Shown: positions 1-4,617 of the stretch, one piece after another
Layout: each line of letters begins with the position of its first letter
Numbering within the stretch: the first letter of the stretch is position 1
Assembly: GCA_964644025.1 (NCBI GenBank)
Contig: CAZXVW010000255.1
Location: 1 to 5,385, forward strand
Direction: 5' to 3'
From: CAZXVW01 sp964644025
Lineage (GTDB): Bacteria > Acidobacteriota > Terriglobia > Bryobacterales > Bryobacteraceae
DNA: 5,385 bases
Position numbers and translations under genes: made by a program
The notes under the pieces: model-generated
Database searches by the model: none
The model's input: the letters and a program-made list of their open reading frames with translations, nothing else
What the model was told of the DNA's origin: nothing

Positions 1-1
1 G

Positions 2-760
2 GCTGTCCGGCGCCGGGAACTGACCGGCTGTCGCATGATCGGCTTCTTTCGCTCCACGGCGCCGACCTTTGCGTTTGCCTTGGGCAATGAGGCTTCCAGG
101 GCGACCCAGAAGGCAGCGCTGGAGCAGCTCTACCCCGGCCAGATTCATTACTGGGCATTCGATGGGCGCTTTCTCAACTGGGAGTACCGGCCGGTGCGGG
201 CGCAGGTGGAGCGCATGGTGGCCGCGGGCCAGTGCGTGGTCATCGAGGGGGAGGTTGCCAATCGCTACCTGGTGACGGGGTTTCAGCTCCAACCGCTCTA
301 CCTGCCACGCCAGCCCATTCACGGTGCGGAAGGCATCTGGCGGCTCACTCTGGATAACTCGCAGGCGTCACTGATCGCCGCGGCGGAGGCGCCTGAATTC
401 GGCAAGACCATGGAAGCGGAGGATTTCACCGCCGCCAGCGCCACCGCTTCCGGCGGGCTGCTGGCCGCCGCCAGCGGTCCGGCGTTCGCCGAGTACCAGA
501 TCAGCGTGAACGGCGCCGGCAGATATGCCGTTCGCCTGCGGTATGCTTCCACGGGCGGCGAGGTTCTGCGCGTGCTGCTGAACGGCGAACAGATCACTGC
601 GACGGCCTGCGAAAGATCCACCGGGGGGACGGACGCCGCACACCTGATGTGGCAGGAGATCGGATCGTTTCCCTTCCGGAAGGGGCGGAACCTGCTCCGG
701 CTGGAGAGCGCGGGCCCGTTTCCCCGCCTGGATAAGATCGCCATCATCCCGCTCCGGTAG
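2..760 (+). CDS. C-terminal part of a protein with a CBM6/35-like carbohydrate-binding domain (5' partial)
   Basis: The frame stays open to the left edge: eleven codons precede the first ATG at 35 without a stop. That ATG has no Shine-Dalgarno sequence, so I treat the gene as 5'-truncated, with 252 codons visible. Counted from the ATG, residues 1-110 form a mixed region (GFFRSTAPTFAFALGNE, then QIHYWAFDGRFLNWEYRP and a beta-rich VVIEGEVANRYLVTGFQLQPLY) that I do not recognise. Residues 125-241 look like a jelly-roll of the CBM6/CBM35 type: an opening MEAEDF, a central YQISVNGAGRYAVRLRYAS strand pair, RVLLNGEQI, and a closing NLLRLESAGPFPRLDKIAII. Such modules bind sugars in secreted or cell-surface proteins. 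Whether this one does, and what enzyme or membrane part precedes it, cannot be told here. It reads toward rpmI but is separated from it by 118 bp with a possible hairpin and a new promoter, so it is probably a separate transcription unit. Confidence 0.7.
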   Translation, partial: AVRRRELTGCRMIGFFRSTAPTFAFALGNEASRATQKAALEQLYPGQIHYWAFDGRFLNWEYRPVRAQVERMVAAGQCVVIEGEVANRYLVTGFQLQPLYLPRQPIHGAEGIWRLTLDNSQASLIAAAEAPEFGKTMEAEDFTAASATASGGLLAAASGPAFAEYQISVNGAGRYAVRLRYASTGGEVLRVLLNGEQITATACERSTGGTDAAHLMWQEIGSFPFRKGRNLLRLESAGPFPRLDKIAIIPLR

Positions 761-762
761 AG

Positions 763-779
763 GCCGGGAGAACCTCGGC
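763..779 (+). terminator. possible hairpin terminator after the CBM-like gene
   Basis: A GCCGGG/CCTCGGC-type stem (five Watson-Crick pairs and one G-U) closes a five-base loop, two bases after the TAG stop at 758-760. No T-run follows, so intrinsic termination is uncertain. It may only protect the 3' end or act together with Rho. Confidence 0.3.
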
Positions 780-812
780 AGCCTGGGCGGGCCGCGTTGA
801 GGATGTGCGGCA

Positions 813-839
813 CTGCTTCGGCGGCGCCCATGCTATACT
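813..839 (+). promoter_or_regulatory. extended -10 promoter for rpmI-rplT
   Basis: TATACT at 834-839 matches five of six bases of the sigma-70 -10 box. It is preceded by TG at 831-832, with one base between, which makes an extended -10 element. Such promoters tolerate a poor -35, and the best candidate here (CTGCTT, 813-818, spacer 15) is indeed poor. Transcription would begin near 845, leaving a leader of about 34 nt before the rpmI ATG. The position just before the ribosomal genes and after an unrelated gene supports the call. Confidence 0.55.
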
Positions 840-878
840 GGAAAAGATTCTGGTTTCCCCGGAAGGAACTTCTATTCA

Positions 879-1073
879 ATGCCAAAACTGAAGACGCACC
901 GGGGTGCGGCTAAACGCTTCAAGAAGACAGGAACGGGCAAGATCAAGCGCCATCATGCGTTTGCGCGGCACATCCTGACTTCCAAGTCCAGCGCGCGCAA
1001 GCGGCGGCTGCGACACAGCGTGATCGCCGACACCGCGGACCGCAAGACTTACCAGGCGATGCTCCCTTACTAG
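879..1073 (+). CDS. rpmI: 50S ribosomal protein L35 (bL35)
   Basis: This 64-residue, very basic protein is a component of the large ribosomal subunit. The whole chain fits the L35 family: MPKLKTHRGAAKRFKKTGTGKIKR at the N-terminus, then HHAFARHILTSKSSARKRRLR, the usual Lys/Arg-rich core with the His preceding the ILTSKS segment, and a short C-terminal tail. The length is typical. The ATG at 879 follows a purine-rich GGAAGGA at 861-867, with a rather long 11-base spacer. rplT follows after 81 bp, the common rpmI-rplT pairing. The usual upstream partner infC (IF3) is not here: the preceding gene is a sugar-binding-type protein and rpmI appears to have its own promoter. Confidence 0.97.
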   Translation: MPKLKTHRGAAKRFKKTGTGKIKRHHAFARHILTSKSSARKRRLRHSVIADTADRKTYQAMLPY

Positions 1074-1082
1074 GCGGGAGCC

Positions 1083-1126
1083 CTGAGTGCGGACGGAGCG
1101 CGCGGCACGTGCCCGGGCCGCCTCAG
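1083..1126 (+). promoter_or_regulatory. structured RNA in the rpmI-rplT gap, possible L20 control site
   Basis: CTGAG at 1083-1087 pairs with CTCAG at 1122-1126. After a single bulged T1088, GCGG (1089-1092) pairs with CCGC (1118-1121), giving nine pairs with one bulge. Inside lies the perfect palindrome GGCACGTGCC (1104-1113), which can form a small inner stem. The element sits 16 nt upstream of the rplT Shine-Dalgarno. In E. coli and Bacillus, L20 represses its operon by binding leader structures that mimic its 23S rRNA site. A similar role here is inference from position and structure only. High local GC also favours chance folding. Confidence 0.35.
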
Positions 1127-1154
1127 ACCGTCAATTCAGAAAAGGAGAGAAAAC

Positions 1155-1520
1155 GTGCCAAGAGTAACACGAGGTACCCACCGCCGCCAGGCCCGTAAGA
1201 AAGTTCTCAAGCGCGCCTCCGGCTATTTCCTTACCAAGAGTAAACTGCACCGCGCGGCCCGGGAGGCCGTCGATAAGGCCCTCCGTTACGCTTACGTGGG
1301 CCGGCGCCAGAAGAAACGGGACTTCCGCGCCCTGTGGATCATCCGGATCAACGCCGGCTGCCGCCAGGCAGGCATTTCCTACAGCAAGTTCATCGGTGGG
1401 TTGAAGAAGGCCGGCATCGACCTCAACCGCAAGATGCTCGCCGAAATGGCCGTGGCCGACGAGGCCGGTTTCAAGGCCCTGGTTGACAAAGCCAAAGCCG
1501 CATTAGAGAATGCAGGCTGA
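1155..1520 (+). CDS. rplT: 50S ribosomal protein L20 (bL20)
   Basis: L20 binds 23S rRNA early in assembly of the large subunit and is an autorepressor of its own operon in several bacteria. The 121 residues match the family end to end: MPRVTRGTHRRQARKKVLKRASGY for the long basic N-terminal extension, KLHRAAREAVDKALRYAY, the hallmark GRRQKKRDFRALWIIRINA, then GISYSKFIGGLKKAGIDLNRKMLAEMA in the globular C-terminal domain. The start is GTG at 1155. It is chosen because AAGGAGAGA lies at 1142-1150 with good spacing and because the sequence then begins with the canonical MPRV. The stop TGA at 1518-1520 overlaps the possible start of the next gene. pheS and pheT, which follow rplT in many genomes, are missing. 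Confidence 0.98.
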   Translation: MPRVTRGTHRRQARKKVLKRASGYFLTKSKLHRAAREAVDKALRYAYVGRRQKKRDFRALWIIRINAGCRQAGISYSKFIGGLKKAGIDLNRKMLAEMAVADEAGFKALVDKAKAALENAG

Positions 1521-1788
1521 TATGGAACTACTGGACGACGCGGGGCTGGACCCCCTCACCAGTCTGGAAGAACGGATTCAGAAGGCGGTGGAACTGATCC
1601 CGCGACTCCGCCAGGAGAAGGACGCCGCCGTGTCCGAACGGGACGCCGCCGTGCGGGAAGCCGAGGAAGCCCGCGCCAGACTCGAAGAGCTGACGCGCGA
1701 AGTCGCCGCGCTGCGCGAGGAGCGGAAACAGGTGCGTTCCCGCATTGAAAAATTGCTCGGCCACCTGGAAGTGCTCAGCTCGGCCTGA
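1510..1788 (+). CDS. small coiled-coil protein, ZapB-like
   Basis: A 92-residue, highly charged protein. After a short acidic head (MELLDDAGLDPLTSLEERI) nearly all of it, residues 17-88, is predicted long helix with heptad-like hydrophobic spacing (VELIPRLRQEKDAA ... LEELTREVAALREERKQVRSRIEKLLGHLEVL). There is no signal peptide or membrane segment. Small coiled coils next to zapA are often called ZapB-like; ZapB bridges ZapA and the nucleoid-associated Ter machinery in enterics. This role is inferred from the neighbour and the fold, since coiled coils give little family signal. Two starts are possible: ATG 1510, inside the end of rplT, or ATG 1522, one base after the rplT stop, with AGG at 1514-1516 as a weak ribosome site. 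The second gives 88 residues and may be the true one. Either way, translation is probably coupled to rplT. Confidence 0.72.
   Translation: MQADMELLDDAGLDPLTSLEERIQKAVELIPRLRQEKDAAVSERDAAVREAEEARARLEELTREVAALREERKQVRSRIEKLLGHLEVLSSA
1621..1653 (+). repeat. in-frame 21-bp heptad duplication in the coiled-coil gene
   Basis: GACGCCGCCGTG occurs at 1621-1632 and again, identically, at 1642-1653. The offset is 21 bp, exactly seven codons or one coiled-coil heptad (DAAVSER then DAAVREA, residues 38-51). The identity at DNA level suggests a fairly recent slippage or duplication that lengthened the coil by one heptad without disturbing its register. Confidence 0.6.
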
Positions 1789-1811
1789 CCCGACGGCCCC
1801 CGTTCGCCGCT

Positions 1812-1824
1812 CGCTCTAGGAGCG
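1812..1824 (+). promoter_or_regulatory. hairpin that sequesters the zapA ribosome-binding site
   Basis: CGCTC (1812-1816) and GAGCG (1820-1824) form a perfect five-pair stem with a three-base TAG loop. The zapA Shine-Dalgarno AGGAG (1818-1822) lies in this loop and in the 3' arm, so folding would hide it. The hairpin is short and probably only moderately stable. It could lower zapA translation unless ribosomes finishing the coiled-coil gene, which stops 23 nt upstream of the stem, disturb it. Confidence 0.4.
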
Positions 1825-1828
1825 CCTC

Positions 1829-2134
1829 ATGGAATCGGGTAATCCCGAGAAGAAACAGGTTCGCGTCACCATATTCAACCAGGTCTACTCACTGCGCACC
1901 GCTGGACAGGAAAGCGAGACCCAGGAGCTGGCTCGCGTCGTCGATGAGTTGATGACCGCCATCGCCCGCCGGTCCGGCAACCTGGATACCGCCCGGGTCG
2001 CGGTGCTGGCCTGCCTGCACTTGGCCGACCGGCTTCGGAGCCTGGAGCGCGACCTCGAGGAGTTTCGCCGGCGCGTGGAGAGCAAGACCAAGGACTTCTC
2101 CCTCCTGCTCGACCAGGCCCTGAATTCGGAGTGA
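1829..2134 (+). CDS. zapA: cell division protein ZapA
   Basis: ZapA is a small cytosolic protein that binds FtsZ and bundles protofilaments, stabilising the division ring. The 101 residues fit the family closely. The N-terminal beta-rich head reads KKQVRVTIFNQVYSLRTAG. It is followed by the helical ETQELARVVDELMTAIARRSGNLDTARVAVLACLHLADRL core, with the typical D-M-x-I and N-x-D-x-x-R-x-A-V-L-A positions, and a C-terminal coiled coil (LERDLEEFRRRVESKTKDFSLLLDQAL) used for tetramer formation. ATG 1829 has AGGAG six bases upstream. It lies 40 bp after the coiled-coil gene in the same direction and is probably co-transcribed with rpmI-rplT. In Bacillus zapA lies near pheST, so a rplT-zapA junction is consistent with an ancestral order from which pheST were removed. 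lptD converges on it from the other side. Confidence 0.93.
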   Translation: MESGNPEKKQVRVTIFNQVYSLRTAGQESETQELARVVDELMTAIARRSGNLDTARVAVLACLHLADRLRSLERDLEEFRRRVESKTKDFSLLLDQALNSE

Positions 2135-2162
2135 TCGCGCGCCCGGCCGGGCTCACTCCTCC

Positions 2163-2184
2163 GGCCGCCGCTTTCCGCGCGGCC
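2163..2184. terminator. possible bidirectional hairpin between zapA and lptD
   Basis: GGCCGC (2163-2168) pairs with GCGGCC (2179-2184) around a ten-base loop, directly next to the lptD stop codon (2187-2185, minus strand). A perfect palindrome GCCCGGCCGGGC lies at 2141-2152. Position between two convergent genes favours a terminator function, but there is no T-run on either side. It could equally be ordinary GC-rich intergenic sequence. Confidence 0.35.
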
Positions 2185-4551
2185 CTAAAAGATCCTCTCC
2201 TGGCGCCGCAGGGTCCCGAACGAGCCGATGTTGGCAATGGCCAGGGCTACCCGGAACTGGTTCTCGTTCCGGGTCCCGAAGCTGAAACGGCGGTACTGAA
2301 AACTGATCCCGCAGCAGTCCGTGTTGTAAGTGACCTGGGTGGTGGCGAACTGCATCCGGTTCTCCCGGAAATCGTAAATGGCGCTGAAGGCAGCGTTCCA
2401 GCCCCGCTTGCTCTGATCGCCCACCACGATGAGGCCGCGGAACTGGTTAGCCGGCGGGGTCAGCGCCGGATCACTTTTCACGAGATTGTGGCCGAGCGAA
2501 ACGAAATACCGTCCCATGCGCCCGTCCATCGTCAGTCCGCTGTTGGTGTATCGCCGCAGGGCCGGGTCGTAATCGGCTCTCCAAGAGAGGCCGATCCCGG
2601 GACGCGGGCTCAGACGCAGGTTGGAAACGATCGGCGAGTAAGACCGGGGGCCGTTCAAGAACGCGAAGCCGGTCAGCGCCGAGGAGCTCAGCAGCACGTT
2701 GCGCTGTCCCGCCGTGACCGCGCCCCCGAAGTCGTGGTCGAAGTAGCGCGCCTGCCAGAGTTCCCAGCTCAGCACCTCATGGACCATGCCCCCGCGCTTG
2801 GCATACAGCCGGTTGGTGATGGAATAGTCCGCCTCAGTGGTATCGGACAGCAGTTCGGTATCATCGAAGCGGATGAAGCGGTGAAAGTCATTCACCCCGT
2901 CGACCTTGCGGAACCCGGCCCGCGCTTCGATGACGTGCTTGACCCGGTCGCCGAGCCAGTGGGGCCCGTCGAAGGTCCGCGCCAGCGAGGGCAGCCGCAG
3001 ATCCAGGGTAAACTCGCCGGCGTTGCGGAAAACCCCGTCTCCGCTGATCTGTCCGTTCCGCCAGCTCGAATCATAGTGGGTGCCCCGGATCGTGAAGGAA
3101 GGAACCAGGGAGATGTCCTTCCATCGGATGGCCGTGGTCACGCGCGGGGCCACGTCGACTCGCTCGACAAAGCGCCGGGTTTGAAACAGCGGCTGATTTC
3201 TTCGCAGAAAGCCGGCGCTCGTGGTCAGGGAGACCCACACCGGCAGCACCTTCCGGCTCACCTGGCGGTCCCGCGTGGTGAACTCGATGGCCGGGAGCTT
3301 CCGGATCGTGATCTTGTCGCCGGCGGCGGTGCTGTGGAAATTCTCGTTCCGGCGGAACAGGAAATTCAGCCCGTAGCTGGACCAGTTCCGCGTCACGAAG
3401 GCCACCGAATGGACCTCGGAAAACACCGCCTCGTTGAACGATTCGGTGAACTCCTGGCGGAACAGGAACGAGCTCAGGTAGTTGATGTTCCACCGGGACT
3501 TGAATCCCATGCCAAGATCGGCGTGTCCGGTGACCGTCATCAACAGGCCGCTAGCGTCGAGGCGGCGTCCTCCACCGAGATCTTTCCCCCGGTCACTCAC
3601 ACCATATAGGTAGGCGTTGAAATCGGCATTGCGGGTTGGCTTCCCGCGGATGTTGACATGATGGGCGAAGCCTCTTTGGCTGAAATACTGTGTCCGGTAG
3701 GCGGCATCATAGCTGCGGGCGATCGCCCAGTAGTAGCCGAGCCCCACCATGAAGCCGCGCCGGGAGCTGTTGCCGATGTTCGGCGTCAGAAAACCGCTCT
3801 TGCGGGGGCGACGCTTGAGCGACTTATAGAAGACGGGAGCGTAGAGGATCGGGATGCCGCGAATCCGCAGCGTCGAGCGGTAAACCAGAGCGCGTTTGCC
3901 TGGGATGATGTCAAACTTCGGCCCTCGCAACGTCCAGACTGGTTTCGGCAATTTGCAGTTGGTAAGGAAGCCCTCATGAAGAATGTAGCGATCCTTGAGA
4001 CGTTCGGCCCACTTGCCCTGGAAGACGAACGGATTCCCGGTAGTCAGCAGTCCGGGACGCGGCTCGTACTTGCCGCTGGCCTGACCCTTGACCTCGTAGA
4101 ATTTCCCGGTTTCCTGGCGAACGTTGTACTCCACCCGCTCGGCTTCCAGCACCTCCCCGCCGGTGAAATTGCGGAACTTGACATGACCTTCGGCCACTGC
4201 GTCGCCGGTGGCCTCGTTGTATTCGATGTAGTCGGCCCGGATGAGGATCTCGGCCGTCTCCAGCTCGGCGGCTCCCTTCAGCCGGTAGATGTTCCCCTCG
4301 GCCTCCTGCTGGACGGCGCGAACATAAATCTCGCCAGGGCCGGGAATATTGATTCGGGGGATTGGCACCCCGGTTGCAGGGGGTTGGGCAGAAGCGGTGA
4401 AGCCCGCTCCTGGAGCAGCCGAAGAAGGAAGCGCAAGGATAAGTAAGACCAGCGACAGCAAAAAGTTAGATAAAAACAGATGACAAATTGCTCGAAATGT
4501 GGTAAAGAAGATAAGCAGACCACTTCGGACTGTCGGTTTTTGACAGCGCAA
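2185..4551 (-). CDS. lptD: LPS-assembly outer-membrane protein LptD
   Basis: LptD is the outer-membrane beta-barrel that, plugged by LptE, inserts lipopolysaccharide into the outer leaflet at the end of the Lpt bridge. The 788-codon length is normal. Residues 1-46 look like a long signal peptide, with hydrophobic core FLLSLVLLILAL and a cut near SSAA. Residues 74-157 are the OstA/LptA-like beta-jellyroll (GEIYVRAVQQEAEGNIYRLKG, IRADYIEYNEATGDAVAEG, VEYNVRQETGKFYEVKG). From about 185 the barrel domain starts with HEGFLTNCKLPKPVWTL and IPILYAPVFYKSLKRRPRKSGFLTP, then many aromatic alternating strands, ending in a terminal Phe as is usual for outer-membrane barrels. Cysteines are C199 and the C746-C747 pair, equivalent in position to C173 and C724-C725 of E. 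coli. No counterpart of C31 is seen in the mature N-terminus. The start is TTG at 4551 without a clear ribosome site. No in-frame ATG lies between the upstream stop (4578-4576) and the signal peptide, so the exact start is uncertain. Confidence 0.95.
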   Translation of the reverse strand: MRCQKPTVRSGLLIFFTTFRAICHLFLSNFLLSLVLLILALPSSAAPGAGFTASAQPPATGVPIPRINIPGPGEIYVRAVQQEAEGNIYRLKGAAELETAEILIRADYIEYNEATGDAVAEGHVKFRNFTGGEVLEAERVEYNVRQETGKFYEVKGQASGKYEPRPGLLTTGNPFVFQGKWAERLKDRYILHEGFLTNCKLPKPVWTLRGPKFDIIPGKRALVYRSTLRIRGIPILYAPVFYKSLKRRPRKSGFLTPNIGNSSRRGFMVGLGYYWAIARSYDAAYRTQYFSQRGFAHHVNIRGKPTRNADFNAYLYGVSDRGKDLGGGRRLDASGLLMTVTGHADLGMGFKSRWNINYLSSFLFRQEFTESFNEAVFSEVHSVAFVTRNWSSYGLNFLFRRNENFHSTAAGDKITIRKLPAIEFTTRDRQVSRKVLPVWVSLTTSAGFLRRNQPLFQTRRFVERVDVAPRVTTAIRWKDISLVPSFTIRGTHYDSSWRNGQISGDGVFRNAGEFTLDLRLPSLARTFDGPHWLGDRVKHVIEARAGFRKVDGVNDFHRFIRFDDTELLSDTTEADYSITNRLYAKRGGMVHEVLSWELWQARYFDHDFGGAVTAGQRNVLLSSSALTGFAFLNGPRSYSPIVSNLRLSPRPGIGLSWRADYDPALRRYTNSGLTMDGRMGRYFVSLGHNLVKSDPALTPPANQFRGLIVVGDQSKRGWNAAFSAIYDFRENRMQFATTQVTYNTDCCGISFQYRRFSFGTRNENQFRVALAIANIGSFGTLRRQERIF

Positions 4552-4617
4552 CCGATCATATCTACCACGGTCCGATCAAGGTCCGCAACCGAACTGAAGG
4601 CAATGCGAAGCCGATGA
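4480..4617 (+). CDS. possible 45-residue CxxC micro-protein overlapping the lptD start
   Basis: ATG at 4480 opens a 45-codon frame beginning MTNCSKCGKEDKQTTSDCRF. The spacing C-x2-C-G-x9-C resembles the start of a zinc ribbon, but the fourth cysteine is missing (L follows RF). The rest (TAQPIISTTVRSRSATELKAMRSR) is basic and unremarkable. Its TGA at 4615-4617 overlaps the ATG of the RDD gene in an ATGA junction, the classic form of translational coupling. Against it: no Shine-Dalgarno precedes 4480, the first 72 bases are antisense to the lptD signal-peptide coding region, and the best plus-strand promoter (4540-4568) lies inside it. It may be a real leader peptide, the remnant of a duplicated zinc-ribbon N-terminus, or chance. 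Confidence 0.25.
   Translation: MTNCSKCGKEDKQTTSDCRFLTAQPIISTTVRSRSATELKAMRSR
4540..4568 (+). promoter_or_regulatory. candidate promoter for the RDD-domain gene
   Basis: A perfect sigma-70 -35 box TTGACA lies at 4540-4545. With a 17-base spacer the -10 position is TACCAC (4563-4568), a poor match. TATCTA at 4559-4564 is a better -10 but only 13 bases away. Transcription would start near 4575, giving a leader of about 39 nt before ATG 4614. The -35 overlaps the proposed lptD start region, so the two divergent genes probably influence each other. Confidence 0.4.
4547..4592. repeat. interlaced direct repeats in the lptD/RDD divergent control region
   Basis: Three short exact direct repeats are packed in 46 bp. 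CGCAACCGA lies at 4547-4555 and 4584-4592. CCGATCA lies at 4552-4558 and 4572-4578, 20 bp apart. GGTCCG lies at 4569-4574 and 4580-4585, 11 bp apart. The 11- and 20-bp offsets are near one and two helical turns, which would place copies on the same DNA face, as for operator sites of a dimeric or cooperative regulator. They surround the candidate promoters of both genes. No known regulator motif is recognised. Confidence 0.45.
4555..4560 (-). promoter_or_regulatory. candidate -10 box for lptD
   Basis: On the minus strand, TATGAT (five of six matches to TATAAT) occupies 4560-4555. No good -35 lies 16-18 bases upstream; TTGATC (4578-4573) is only 13 away. If used, transcription would begin close to 4548, at or just past the TTG start at 4551. 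That would mean a leaderless mRNA or a start further inside. Low confidence. Confidence 0.25.

Noticed and set aside
319..885. Minus-strand open frame opposite the CBM-like gene
   Set aside because: Shadow of the plus-strand gene; serine/arginine/proline-rich with no motif, and it would run through the rpmI promoter and start.
2135..2184. 6S RNA gene downstream of zapA, as in enteric bacteria
   Set aside because: Only 50 bp separate zapA from lptD, too short for a 6S RNA of roughly 180 nt.
1875..2237. Minus-strand frames opposite zapA
   Set aside because: zapA fits its family end to end on the plus strand; the antisense products are Arg/Gly/Pro-rich with no family resemblance.
2131..3609. 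Long plus-strand open frame of 492 codons opposite lptD
   Set aside because: It lies wholly antisense to a clear, well-conserved LptD. Its product is Pro/Gly/Arg/Val-rich low-complexity sequence with no recognisable domain, as expected for the antisense frame of a high-GC gene.
3658..4446. Plus-strand open frame of 262 codons opposite the lptD N-terminal half
   Set aside because: Also antisense to the LptD OstA domain and early barrel. No ribosome site and no family resemblance; a GC-driven shadow frame.
4596..4617. Tiny frame ATG CGA AGC CGA TGA at 4603 as a separate leader peptide
   Set aside because: Four codons with only two bases between GAAGG and its ATG; it is in the same frame as the 45-codon ORF and offers no independent support.
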